Of a stretch of DNA of 64,000 bases, positions 1-13,945 are shown in pieces. The translations under genes and the position numbers were made by a program. Position 1 is the first letter of the stretch. The number at the start of each line of letters is the position of its first letter. Under the pieces are notes generated by a model that ran no database searches, was not told the DNA's origin, and was given only the letters and a program-made list of their open reading frames with translations. This stretch comes from Luzula sylvatica (Eukaryota > Streptophyta > Magnoliopsida > Poales > Juncaceae), in assembly GCA_946800325.1 (NCBI GenBank), contig OX326960.1, positions 22,311,150 to 22,375,149 on the forward strand, read 5' to 3'.

Positions 1-660
1 AGGGAGTTTGAAAGAAAATATGGCTTAAGAATTAACTTGGAAGAATTTATATAAATAGCCAAATATGCAATCAGAATTGGGCCAGTTCATAATCTGGGCC
101 CGCTCAGAATTTAGGGTTTTAATCTAATTTCTGATAATTAGATTTTAATCTGAATTTTGGGCTTATTCTGATTTTTATTAGTTTTGGGCTTTAATTCTGA
201 AATTAGGGTTTCTTAACCTAATTTCGGATTTAACCTAAAATTGCCTATATATATATTCAGAATTTCATTTTTCTCTCTCCTCTCTCTCCAATTCTGACCT
301 AATTTCTGGCCGCCGATTTTCTTCTTTTTCACACAAAATTGAGATTGAAATCTGGAGAGTTTTGAGTAGAGTTTCTGAGCAATTTTGAGAAAAATAATCG
401 TGACACCGACTAGAACGGTGTTGACGGTTCCGATCAGACGAAATTGAGGTGGACACGAGTAGAGGGAGTGCAAGAGCAATCCTTGGAGAAGGTTCACAAG
501 ATCTGGATAAGAAGGCATCACGTACTAACTTGTACGAGGTAAAATTCCGATTATTCTTCCTTTTTCGATGTTTTTCGAGTGTGATCCAGGGTAGAATTAG
601 GTTATACATACGAAATAATTCCGCTGCAAACCTCTAAATTCGTGTGTATAATCCTACAGT
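1..660 (+). mobile_element. LTR fragment (probably copia-type), left-hand copy
   Basis: This stretch is an imperfect inverted copy of 16640-17225: the text around 1-70 reads as the reverse complement of 17160-17225, and 540-660 as that of 16600-16740. The right part carries a CCGCTGC motif followed by a line of C-rich sequence and, at about 690, CAATTGGTA, which resembles the start of a primer-binding site (TTGGTATCAGAGC in many plant copia elements). That suggests an LTR on the + strand truncated by the window edge. No protein domain is visible. LTR identity is inferred from the repeated structure, not proven. Confidence 0.5.
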
Positions 661-1168
661 TCGTATCCAATCACCCCCGCAAACTAATCAATTGGTACAT
701 AATTAAATAAAAATTCAAGGTTAAAATTGGGTTAAGTGATGGGTCACATTTTGTTTGAAATTATTAAATGAATTATGACACCTATCATCTTCAATCAATT
801 CATTATTTTTTGTGCCCAGTATAAAAAACTATTCATTTCTTTTCATATTAAAAATTAATTCAATCAATCAATTTAAATAGCATCATAAAAATATCAATAA
901 AATTATATTCAACATAAAAAATTATCAACAATCGATTTAATTAACATCATAAATATAACATACAAACAAAACAAATTTTAGAAAAAATACATAAAAAACA
1001 TAAATACTAATGGCGGGCTTTCATACCCCGCCAATTTCTTAACACCTTTTTATACTCTTAATAATAATTTCAGTGATGTAATTACATAGATTAAAAAAGG
1101 CAGGGAATGATACCCCGCCGGACGGTCAATGGTTCTCCGCAATAGAGAAATCCCAAATTTTATAAAAA
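661..1168. other. AT-rich spacer with a small LINE-like hairpin
   Basis: No gene is visible. Around 1013-1040 there is a GC-rich inverted repeat (GGCGGG ... CCCCGCC with a short loop), similar in form to the hairpins found at LINE 3' ends elsewhere in this window, but without a following poly(A). It may be an old LINE end. Confidence 0.4.
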
Positions 1169-1241
1169 ACTTGGTTAATTCGAGTATATACTTTAAAAAC
1201 TTGGTTAATTCAAGTATATACTTTAAAAACTTGGTTAGAAG
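1169..1241. repeat. Short tandem repeat, about 34-bp unit
   Basis: The unit beginning CTTGGTTAATTCGAGTATA is repeated with one base change, and a third partial unit follows (CTTGGTTAGAAG). Confidence 0.8.
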
Positions 1242-1339
1242 CAAAAAATTTCCTTGTATATACATGAAAATAATTGAATTTGAAGATTTAATTAATATAC
1301 GTTATATATGATTAGGACTGACAAAATATTTTTAATATC

Positions 1340-1735
1340 AACGTCCGTTCAAATTGGTCCGAAAATAGCTCGAAAAAATTCGTTCCAACTGGCTCGAACA
1401 AAATCGAACCGACCCTAGTCAACTTGAGGCAAAATCGAACAAAGTTGAGCAGAACTCGAACTGGGTCATGCAAGACTCAAACGAGCTGAAATTCATATAA
1501 GTTTACATTTAAATCCCAAAAGATATATTTTTTCGATCCGAGGCAGTCCAGTTTGAATTTGAACCGAAACAAACTGGTTCGAGCTAGGCTCAGGCTAAGC
1601 TTGATCGAAAAAACATAGCTCGGACTCCTATTTCAAGCCGAGTCGAACTGACTCACGACAAGATCGAGTCAAACATGACTGAATTATATTCTATGTTTGT
1701 TTGAACTCAACTCGTTACTAGTACTAGGAAATAGT
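1340..1735. repeat. Degenerate TCGAAC / GAGCTCGA-rich repeat
   Basis: The segment is full of scattered TCGAAC, CTCGAAC and GAGC words without a fixed period. A related stretch lies at 38205-38400. This is a common kind of degenerate plant intergenic repeat; no coding potential is seen. Confidence 0.55.
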
Positions 1736-1965
1736 TCGCGCTTGCTGCGGGTTTTATCATGTAATAAATCAAATATGTTTTGTTTCCTTGATAATCAAAA
1801 TAAATTGAACATAGTTAAATGATGTTATTGTAAAAATAAAAAATAAAATAATTTAAACACATACTTGAAAGATAAAAACAACTAACATTACCATTATTAC
1901 CAACCAACATTTCACCTGAAAGACAAAATATTAGGAAATTGTAAATCCTTAGACCTAAAAATATA

Positions 1966-2209
1966 AAAAAATAAATTATATGAATGAATGAAGTAACGGT
2001 GAGAAGACACAATGACAAAACTTTTTGATTAATTAAACAAATATAGTATCGAACTTGTCACAAATGAGATTGATATCTAATATAAAAAATAAATTATATG
2101 GATGAATCAAGTAACCGTGAAAAGACACATGGCAATTTTTTTTTGACTAATTAAACAAATGTAGTACCTTGTCTTAGCTTGTCACAAATGAGATTGACAT
2201 CTAATATAA
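1966..2209. repeat. Tandem duplication, about 120-bp unit
   Basis: Two adjacent diverged copies both run from AAAAAATAAATTATATG through a conserved CTTGTCACAAATGAGATTGA to TCTAATAT (about 1966-2084 and 2085-2209). Non-coding. Confidence 0.8.
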
Positions 2210-5058
<2,849 letters not shown>

Positions 5059-5090
5059 TTGACCTTAGCAAAACATTTTTCCTATAAATA
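5059..5090 (+). promoter_or_regulatory. GDSL gene 1 core promoter: W-box-like TTGACC and TATA box
   Basis: TTGACC at 5059-5064 is followed by TATAAATA at 5083-5090, 40 bases before the ATG. The same TTGACC/TATAAATA pair, at the same spacing, precedes both other GDSL genes although copy 1 is well diverged. Conservation argues for function; WRKY binding is inferred from the TTGAC core only. Confidence 0.65.
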
Positions 5091-5129
5091 GCCTAAAGCA
5101 AAGATGAAATATCCATCAATACCAAGAAA

Positions 5130-6732
5130 TTGAAGCATATAATGATGCATTCTCTTCTCCTTCAATGTATTCTCTTTTTTTTGCTTTCATTTACCAAGGC
5201 CGAAACAAAAGTGCCGGCTATTTACGTGTTTGGCGACTCCACTGTAGATGTTGGGAACAACAATTACTTGCCGGCGAGCACCGTTGCGAAGGTAAATTTT
5301 TTACCTTACGGGGTGGATTTTCCCTACTCTCGACCAACCGGAAGGTTCAGTAATGGATACAACACTGCGGACTTTTTCGGTAATTTTCGTATATGTTTTT
5401 TAGAGAAAATATTTTATTTATGAGATTCTATTTCAAATTCATACTTGATATTTTTTCATATATTGATAGCTATGTATGCGGGTTTTGAAAGGAGTCCACC
5501 GGCATATCTCTCTATTACACAAAATACGACTGATCAAATAACGAAAGGCCTCCAAGGTGTTAACTACGCTTCTGGCGGAACTGGTATTCTTGATTCTACT
5601 GTAAGCGTTTAAAATTTTATTATTGTTAATTATATGTATAACTCTTAATTAACTCGCATAAAAGTAAATGTATGAAATTCACAAAATTTTATTATGTTCT
5701 TTATGTAATTATTGCAGGCTAGTACTGCAATTACTATGACACAACAACTACAGTATTTCAACTCTACCAAATTAGCGATAATGGCCGGATTGGGTAGTAA
5801 AATTTCTGATGATTTAATTTCGAAATCACTCTTTGTCATAAGCACGGGAGGCAATGATTTATTCGCCTTTGTTCTACAAAATGCATCATCACCGAACAAC
5901 ACTCAAGTCACGACTTTTGTTACTGGTCTTATATCTAAATACGCGAGTCACATTACGGTAATAAAATGCATGATTTATTCATTAAAAAAAACTAAAGTAT
6001 ATATTAAAGCCTTAAACTCAATACTAGTGACATTTTTTTTTTAATACTAGGTATTGTATGGTATGGGAGCAAGAAAATTTGGGATTGTTGGTGTGGGTCC
6101 AATTGGATGCTGCCCATTTGTAAGAGCTCAAAACCCTACTGGTGATTGTATAAAAAGCATGAATGATCTTGCAAACGGAGTTAATGATGCAATTAGATCT
6201 TTTCTGAAGGACCTTAGCCCAAAATTGCAAGGGATGAAATACTCAGTTGGGAGCTCCTATAAAGCTGTCACCGATATTATTTCCAATCCAAGTGCTAATG
6301 GTAATTAGGAATTAGGAATTAGTAATAATTTCATTTATTTCATCAAATCTCTGCAGTTTACTATATATTCAAATTAATATCTCAATTTTGAAATAGTGTA
6401 CCCACATTGTCCCCAATTAGATAATTGTGTTAGAATTTATCCTATGTTAATAATAACTTCTGAAATTTTCATATGATGAAATTCTTTCATCACAATTTTC
6501 CCTAATTTTAGGTTTTAAAGAGGCGCAAAGTGCATGCTGCGGAAGCGGCATATTTAACGGAGGAGAGTGCTTAACGAACTCTACATATTGCGACGACCGA
6601 AACGCGTACGCGTTTTGGGATAGAATCCATAGAACACAAGCCGTTTCTAAGAAAGAAACATTTAATATCTACTATGGATCCCTCGAATTTGCATCCCCTA
6701 TCAATTTTAAACAACTTGTCGAGGCCTATTAG
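5130..6732 (+). CDS. GDSL esterase/lipase, copy 1 (five exons)
   Basis: Secreted plant GDSL-type serine hydrolase of the SGNH superfamily, expected to cleave ester bonds of lipid or other acyl substrates; the substrate cannot be read from sequence. Exons are 5130-5379, 5470-5600, 5718-5957, 6051-6300 and 6512-6732, all GT-AG, giving 363 aa, normal for the family (about 350-370). The N-terminus is a signal peptide (hydrophobic residues 8-24). Block I is [14 protein letters not shown] with nucleophile Ser37; block II glycine lies in [10 protein letters not shown]; block III is GGND (Asn173); the catalytic Asp327 and His330 are in DRIHRTQ. The usual DxxHPT has Arg here in place of Pro, unlike copies 2 and 3. 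Closest in character to the Arabidopsis At5g55050-like group. It is the most diverged of the three copies here, and no frame break is seen. Confidence 0.93.
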
Positions 6733-7207
6733 ACATGAACACAGTATTGTGAATCTTGATTTATTATTATTTCTCCCTAAAGAGACAAGATTCTATTCAT
6801 AGATACATTAATAAGATTGGATTGGTGTCTTAGTTTCCTTGCTTTTTTATTATATTGCATATGAGTATTTTTCAGTATTTTTTGTGAAAATTTGGGGTAT
6901 TTCTTTTTTGATTGAATAATAAATATTTTTTTTTTAATAAATATTTGTGGTATTGAATAATAAATAGATTTTCATACAATGTTGATGGATATGGTTTGGA
7001 TAGTGGTCATACCATTAGATTTAATATTATAAACTTTTTATTCATTCAATTTACATCAATATTTAAAAATTAATGAATGATACTTGATATATGTGTTTTT
7101 TATATATATATAGCCTATAACATTTAATTAAAAGATGTTTTAATGATTTGAGATACTTATGTAATTAATTACTATACATAAGTTCAAATAATATATAATT
7201 ATCAGCC
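6733..7207. other. 3' flank of GDSL gene 1
   Basis: AT-rich downstream sequence with several AATAA-type words that could serve in polyadenylation. No gene is seen up to the LINE target site. Confidence 0.5.
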
Positions 7208-7225
7208 AATTAAATAAGGGGAATT

Positions 7226-8113
7226 AAGAGTTTGTTGAAGGCAGGAGGAATACATGTTGACGACAAGATGGCGGAACAAGTGAAGGCCCTGACAGGGCAG
7301 AACTGAGATGATAGTAGTGGAACAAGAACGAGGCTTTTCTGGACAAGCCGTAATGTCCAGTCGTAATATCGAGTCCAAGAATAAATTGTGTTTTGTTATG
7401 TGTCAAACATCGTCCAAGTTGTCAGAGACGGTGGCAGTAGGATTAATTTTGGTTATGTGTCTTGTGTCAGTATCAATGGTGGTAGTTAGTTTAAGTGTTA
7501 GTCAAAGTAGGTTGTTTTGTGTAGTAGTTATTGATGTATCAAGTAGAAGGAGTAATGAGAAATGTTTTTGTTGTGTCTTATCTCAATCTTCAACAAAGTC
7601 ATATAATTAGAATCGAGATCACCCAACACATAAGTCATAGGAGTATAAGTTATCTGAGTCAGAAGTATATAGGTTAAGCCGAGGAGAAGAAATGGTGAAG
7701 AAGAATGATGGAGAAGGAAGGAAAAAAAGGGGGCAAGAGGAGGATGTACTTGTGTTGGTGTCGTGTGAAAAAAATAGAGCAAGAGAGAGAAGCTTCAGAG
7801 ATGGGCTGAAATGGAAGATGAGGCCATAGCCCAAGGAATAATATTATTTTTGCTCTACTCTTATTTTTGAAATGAATGTGTAATATTATATATTATCTTT
7901 TTCTCATTTTTTTTAGCATAGTTCAGCTTTAGCTTGTAAAGAAAAAGACATTACATATTTATAAAAAAAGATGTTTGGATGGGGAATTAGAGTCCTCTCC
8001 GAATTTACTCAAAAAAAAAAAATACTTCTTCATCTCAGTTACAAAACACAAGCAAACCGAGGATTCTGATGAGAGACTAAAGAAAGCATAAATACCAAAA
8101 GAAATGGAAGACA
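7226..8113 (+). other. LINE family A 5' region
   Basis: Lies between the 5' target-site duplication and the endonuclease. No intact ORF1 (gag-like) protein is readable; the open frames are short and match nothing I recognise. It is either a 5' UTR or a decayed ORF1 remnant. The last 200 bases are AT-rich. Confidence 0.45.
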
Positions 8114-8779
8114 TTGAGGTTCAATACATATATTATGACAAAGACAAGGAAAATTAAAATATTGTCGTGGAATGTTAGAGGACTTAATCATATCGACAAA
8201 AGAACGGCTATACGAAAGAACATCACAATGGAGAAACCACAATTGGTTTGTTTGCAAGAAACGAAAATCGAACAAATGACGAATACTACACAAAAACAAT
8301 CATGTGGAAATCAACTTCAAAGATTTGAATATCTATCAGCGGAAGGTACTTCAAGGGGAATTCTCGTAGCTTGGAAGGATCAACTCTTCAGCAAATTACA
8401 AGTAACCAAAAAACAATTTTCAATTTCAATACGGTTACAAACCAAATGGGATTCAAGCCAATTTATAATAACCGGAGTCTACGGACCCACTGATCCCGCG
8501 AAAAGACCATATTTTTTCAATGAATTAAGGCAATTACAACCAGATGACAATACACCATGGATGATACTTGGAGACTTCAACGTAATACTCAGCGAAGCCG
8601 AAAGATCAAGTCACAGATATGATTCGAGGGCAGCTGAGCAATTCAGAGGATGTATCAATGATATAAGAGTTATAGATTTACCACTAAACGGTAACCAATA
8701 TACCTGGTCTAGAGCAAACATGATGTCAAGATTGGACAGAATGTTAATATCAACTCAATGGACATTGAAACATCCTTAA
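8114..8779 (+). pseudogene. LINE ORF2 fragment: APE-type endonuclease domain
   Basis: The translation begins with KILSWNVRGLN, the hallmark of the exonuclease-endonuclease-phosphatase fold, and contains CLQETK (the catalytic Glu motif), TGVYGP and LGDFNVI. This domain nicks the target DNA to prime reverse transcription. The frame stops at 8779 and the rest of ORF2 continues in other frames, so this is a dead copy. Confidence 0.9.
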
Positions 8780-8884
8780 CTCGAAACTCAAAACTGGAAC
8801 AAACACATCTTCAGATCACCTACCCATCATATATACAGCAACAACAACCTTTCCAAGACCTAACTTTTTCAAATTCGAAAATTA

Positions 8885-9778
8885 TTGGTTACAATACGAG
8901 GAAATTACAAATATAGTGCAAGAGGAATGGAATTCTGGACAAATACAAAATACTCAAGATTTAAACCAAAAGCTAATGGTAGTGACAAAAAAAATCAAAC
9001 AATGGAGCAAGAAAATAATAGGAAACATCAATCAACAATTGGAAGCATGCAAACAAATCATACAATGGTTAGATAGGAAAATGGAGATGAGACAACTTAA
9101 CACAATTGAATTATGGCTCAAATGTACAATGAAAAAGAGATTCAATGACCTTAGCAAACATGAGGAAAAAATATGGATGCAACGAGCTAAGAAAAAATGG
9201 ATAAAAGAAGGGGATACGAATACCTCCTTTTTTCACCAAATAGCCACGGGGCATAAAAGAAATAATAAGATAGCAACATTATCGAATAATCAAGCAACAT
9301 ATAAAGATCATAAAAACAAAGCCCGGCTTCTGTTTAAATATTTTAGAGACATATTAGGCAAAAAAGATACAGGCTTAGACATAAACTTGATTGACCTAAG
9401 TTCACTATACTCACCAGACCAAAGTCTAAACTCAATGGAAGAATTAAAAAAGGCAGTATATGGTCATGGGGTAGTGACAAGTCACCGGGACCGGATGGAT
9501 TCACGGGAGAGCTCTACAAAAAATTCTTCAACTTGATCAAAGAAGATATCTTAAGAATTTTCAACTCGGACGAAGTTAAACACACGGGTTTGATAAACTT
9601 AAATACATCATTTATAGCTCTAATACCAAAAACACAAGACTCTCAAAGTCCTTCTCAATTTAGTCCAATAAGTTTGATACATGGTATACAAATAATCTTT
9701 TCTAAGATGTTGGCTTCCAGGCTACAAATTCAGATAACAAATATGGTGGAAATTACACAATCAGGTTTTGTTAAATAA
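8885..9778 (+). pseudogene. LINE ORF2 fragment: linker and N-terminal RT region
   Basis: Broken frames carry typical plant LINE linker text (a KKKWIKEGDTNTSFFHQ stretch near 9200) and the start of the RT (FIALIPK, SPISLIHGIQIIFSKMLASRL). At least two frameshifts separate it from the endonuclease and from the RT core, and stops interrupt it. Confidence 0.85.
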
Positions 9779-9819
9779 AAGCCGGAATATCACTGACGGG
9801 ATTCGCCTATGCTCAAGAA

Positions 9820-10794
9820 ATGTTGGATTCATCTAAAGCTTTCAAAAAATATATGATCGTATTCAAGGCAGACATTGAAAAGGCATTCGATACAATTTCA
9901 TGGGAATTCCTGATTAAAGTAATGCAAGCAAGGGGCTTTGGAGCAAACATGTGCAACTGGGTAAATAACTCGGTGTCAAGAGGTTACACAAAGATTATTT
10001 TAAACAATACCACAGGAAAATCAATCAGATCAGAGAGAGGGATAAGACAAGGAGATGCATTGTCACCCTTACTTTTCATATTGGTAATGGATGTCATAGC
10101 AAGAATACTACGAAAAATGAATCAGGCTCAATTTATAAAACCAATATTTTCAGAAGCCTCTACGGGTTTATATTATGCTGACGACTCAATTTACTTTATC
10201 AAAAATGAAGCACTACAAGTAAGTAGATTCAAATTCATATTGGATCAATTTGGACAAGCTTCAGGTCTCAAGGTAAATTACGCAAAGTCTGAATTCATAT
10301 CAATGACAAATACTCAACATGACTCAAACCAAATTGAAACAATATTACAATGTAACCGTACCAACTTCCCCATAAAATATCTGGGCTTGCCTTTACAACC
10401 AGGAAGGCAAAACAAACAAAGTTATAACGAACTCATCGACAAGGTAGCTACAAGATTGGCTGGTTGGAAACAAAGATTGTTATCAATAAGTGGAATAGTA
10501 CTAATACAATCAGTTCTATCCTCGATGCCCATATATTTTATGTCAATTTTTCTACTACCAAAATGGGTCATTAAAATACTAGAAAAGTTAATGAAGAACT
10601 TTTTGTGGAAGGGTAGCATCACAGAGGCAAAAGGACTTCCATTGATCTCGTGGGCACATGTTTGTAGACCAAAAAAAAAATGGAGGATTATCAATTAAAA
10701 ATTTGACTAAGTTCAATGAGGCCCTCTTAACCAAATGGCTATGGAAAATATATGATCAAAACAACAACCTATGGAAGGATCTGATGTATGGACT
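9820..10794 (+). pseudogene. LINE ORF2 fragment: reverse transcriptase core
   Basis: Contains KADIEKAFDTISW, RGIRQGDALSPLLF and the catalytic YADDS box, then IKYLGLPL and the thumb-region text of plant L1 RTs. A frame change after about 10690 is followed by KKNGGLSIKNLTKFNEALLTKW. The reading is then interrupted by the hAT element at 10795. Confidence 0.93.
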
Positions 10795-11433
10795 CAGTGC
10801 CGGCCCATGCATAAGGCCAGCAAAGCCAATGTTTCGGGTCCAACATTTTTTAAGGGTCCAATAATTTCAATAATTTTTTTAACATACATATTCACAAGTA
10901 ATATGCTTCGTTTGGGATAAGTAATGCCAGACTTCTTTCAAAGCATAGAGCACCAATGTGTACACGAATAATCATATGCAGGACTTATATAAGCAAAAAG
11001 TAAGTACAATATCACAATTTAACCCTTGTGGGACTATTAAAGACCTATACAAACCGGAAAGTCAAAGAAATCACATCAACAGCCCAATCCTCCTATTATT
11101 AGCCCAAATGGAGTTAGAAGTAAGAAGTTAAGAACACATCAAATTTTGTACGTATTTTATATGGTTGCCCATATAAATTGTTGTTTATAACAAGTCATCT
11201 ACACTAAAATATATCAACCTTTTGATACTTTTGTTTCGAAAATGCAAGAAAATGTATATTTAAATAATTTTATAATAGTATTTTGTTTTGGAATTATATA
11301 TTTATTTTTTTACAGATAAAAATAATGTAATATTTTTTTAATTTTATATTTGATATTTTTTAGTAAGTTAATTAATTTACGGGTCATCTCTTCAATTTGA
11401 CTTCGGGTACGCGAAAACCACGGACCGGCCCTG
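10795..11433. mobile_element. Non-autonomous hAT element, 639 bp, in LINE A
   Basis: Flanked by a perfect 8-bp target-site duplication TATGGACT (10787-10794 and 11434-11441). Termini are CAGTGCCGGCCC and, on the other end, GGACCGGCCCTG, the CAGGGCCGG-type inverted ends seen in the two larger hAT elements of this window. No transposase is present. It lies inside LINE coding sequence that resumes exactly after the duplication, so it came later. Confidence 0.93.
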
Positions 11434-11441
11434 TATGGACT

Positions 11442-12222
11442 ATATGGAGATGATATATACACAAATCTGGGGACAAATTGCAAATCAAAATCACGGATAT
11501 GGAATATATGCAATAAGATATATGAACCATTCAACACTTCGATCGAATTAAAACCAAGAAAGGGAACGAAAATACAACTCTGGGAAAATAAATGGAATGG
11601 GATAGCTCCAAAATACCAATTCCCGATCTTGTATACGTATAAGCAACAACATTCATATATATTAAATCAAGCTTGGCTTGCAAATGGAATTCCTGGTCTT
11701 CATATGCCATTATCTCAACAGGCCCAAGAGGAGCATGACCAGTTTAATCTAATTATACAACAAGCAAATGAAGGAGATAATCAAGAGGATATTATTACAT
11801 GGAGATGGAGCCCTAATGGTAAATTCTCACCAAAGAGTATGTATGATTTTTTTATAAGAGGAGTCAACACACAAGTAAAACAATGGAGGATATGGAGCAC
11901 ACATGCACAATCAAAAGTTAAGAATTTCACATGGTTATGTTCTTTAAATGCTATATTTACAATCGACAATTTGAACAAGAAAGGTTGGCACATACCAAAT
12001 AGATGTATTTTATGTAAATCAAACGAGGAAACGGTATATCACATGATAAACAAGTGCCCCTATGCAATAGGAGTATGGACACATATAGATGCCATTTTCG
12101 AAATACAAGTGCTGAAGGATGAAAATATCATGCAAACAATATTATCAGGGAAAATCAACAAGATGAAGAAGCAAGTAATGATGTATACCATATTTAATAT
12201 CTGGAAAGAGAGATGCAGATGA
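11442..12222 (+). pseudogene. LINE ORF2 C-terminal region (zf-RVT)
   Basis: LINE coding sequence resumes after the hAT. From 11629 an open frame carries a W-rich stretch (ITWRWSPNGKFS) and the RT-associated zinc-binding motif CILCKSNEETVYHMINKC (C-x2-C ... H-x4-C), ending in IFNIWKERCR. Fragments of the same family recur at 29391-29890 and 35178-35508. Confidence 0.88.
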
Positions 12223-12436
12223 ATTTTTCAAGAAAAATTCATAAGGCACAACGATTTAGCACAACATATCAAAAAAGAAATCATAGAATACGGGAGGATC
12301 ATGAAGAATACAGTTAATATAGAAAATATAGGATAATTAAGTAGCGTTAATTTGGAGAGTATCAAAAATCTGTAAATACCATTGTAAATACCACAGTATG
12401 CCTTTGTACTATATTTAATCAAAATATAGTTTGGGT

Positions 12437-12475
12437 GCGGGGCTTAGAACCCGCCTCAATTAATCAAAAAAAAAA
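12437..12475 (+). repeat. LINE 3'-terminal hairpin and poly(A)
   Basis: GCGGG (12437-12441) pairs with CCCGC (12450-12454) around an 8-base loop, followed by TCAATTAATC and poly(A). Related hairpins with changed but still pairing stems sit at other LINE ends here (13903-13923, 29419-29436, 54444-54463). Confidence 0.75.
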
Positions 12476-12485
12476 AATTAAATAA

Positions 12486-13228
12486 GGGGAATTCTTCAAA
12501 AAACTCCTTAACTTTTCTACAAATTTTGAAAACCCCCCTGTCTTTTTAGAAAACCCCCTATGTTTTTTAGATTCCTTCAAAAACCTCCTATATTTTTTTG
12601 TTTCTTCCAAAAACCCCCTAACTTTTTTAGATTCTCTAAAAAACCTCCTATCTTTTTGTTATGTTTTTAAAAATGGTCATTATACCCCCATAATTTTATT
12701 TTATAAATCTCTATAATTTAATCAATAATAAATAGATATTAAACTATTATAAAAAAATAAAAAATGTTAAAAAGTAAATAATAAATAATACTAAAATATT
12801 ATAATAAATAATACATAAATATTAAAATATTATAATAAATAATATATTGATATTAAAATGTCATTTTCAACAATTATTAGTTTTTAATATGTATGCATTA
12901 TTTATTATAATATTTTAATATCTATGTAATATTCATAATAATATTTTAATATCTATTTATTATTTATTATAATATTTTAATATCTATTTATTATTTATTT
13001 TTTGTATTTTAATATATATTTATTATTTATTAAATTATGGATATTTATAAAATAAAATTATGGAAAAGGGTATAATGGTAATTTTCAAAATCATAACAAA
13101 AAGGTAGAGGGTTTTTGAGAAAATCTAAAAATGTTAGGGATTTTTGGAGAAAGCCACAAATATAGGGGTTTTTTTAGGGAATCTAAAAAGATAGGGGTTT
13201 TTTCATAATTTAAAAAAAAATTAGAGGG
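12486..13228. mobile_element. Foldback-type element with internally repetitive arms
   Basis: The left arm repeats AAAACCCCCTATCTTTTTAG-like units (12500-12670) and the right arm has their inverse, with GAATCTAAAAAGATAGGGG-like units (13090-13225), around an AT-rich centre. The tips GGGGAATTCTTCAA and its inverse match roughly. The LINE target duplication overlaps the left tip, so LINE A inserted into this element. The block at 39055-39760 is similar in kind. Confidence 0.7.
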
Positions 13229-13945
13229 TTCTTGAAGAAAGCCACAAATATTTGGTGGTTTAACTCAGAGTTAAGTGTAGAAGAGAGATCAAGAGCACAA
13301 AATGAAGCAAATCAAGTTGAAAGACGAAATGAACAAAATCAGCAAATAAATCAAATAGATCAAGAGTTTTTTACCTTAAGGAGTATCGTCGAGAGTTTAG
13401 AAGATCTCATATCCTCAAATCCGACCTCTAACCCAGCGATTGTACACCACACGGAAATACGAGAAGATGCAAGTCCGATGGACACACTGGAAAATCTCGG
13501 ATTTGTATTTGAACCCGACTGAGATAGGGGATAAGGATGAATAAGCGATCAGGATGTAGAGGAGAAGCGTTAGCTTGAAGCAAAGAGGAGTTTAGGGTTT
13601 CTGAGGAAGTGAAGAAGGGTGGGAGGAAGAAGAGAAAAGCGGCTATTAGGGTTAGTGAAGAAGTGAGCGATCTTTTATACGTTCTATCTTGAAAATCTGG
13701 GAAACGATTTCTTCAATGGAAATTAGGATTGAGATTCAAGGATTCCAATTACAGATTATTGAGGGATTCTAGGTTTCGGTTCTTTGTTATAGGTTTAGTT
13801 CATATGATTGTTAATGAGGTTATTTATGATTAGATTTTAATTTCTTAGGGCAAATAACCTCAAATTTGTATGAACTTTTTAATAATTAATGAAACTAATA
13901 GAAGTAGGACTTAAGAACCTACTCTATTTTACTAAAAAAAAAAAA
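13229..13945 (+). pseudogene. 3' tail of a second LINE (family B)
   Basis: The translation from 13232 (NIWWFNSELSVEERSRAQ, then DASPMDTLENLGFVFEPD) resembles the C-terminus of the long LINE ORF at 54927-56906 (SSIWWFPSERSEMEIEE). The 3' end has hairpin AGTAGG/CCTACT (13903-13923) and poly(A) at about 13933-13945, like the 54.4-kb element. Only the tail remains, and the foldback element abuts its left side. Confidence 0.75.

Larger units (their letters stand above)
7226..12475 (+). mobile_element. L1-type LINE (family A), near full length
   Basis: Both ends are fixed by an 18-bp direct repeat AATTAAATAAGGGGAATT at 7208-7225 and 12476-12493, the target-site duplication. The element ends in a short hairpin (12437-12454) and poly(A). 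Inside, in order, are a 5' region of about 880 bp, an endonuclease, a reverse transcriptase and a C-terminal zinc-knuckle region, all on +. A hAT element (10795-11433) is inserted in it. Several frameshifts and stops make it inactive. Excluding the hAT it is about 4.6 kb. Confidence 0.92.

Noticed and set aside
1013..1040. GC-rich hairpin considered as a Helitron 3' end
   Set aside because: No CTRR follows at the right distance; it is more like the LINE-end hairpins.
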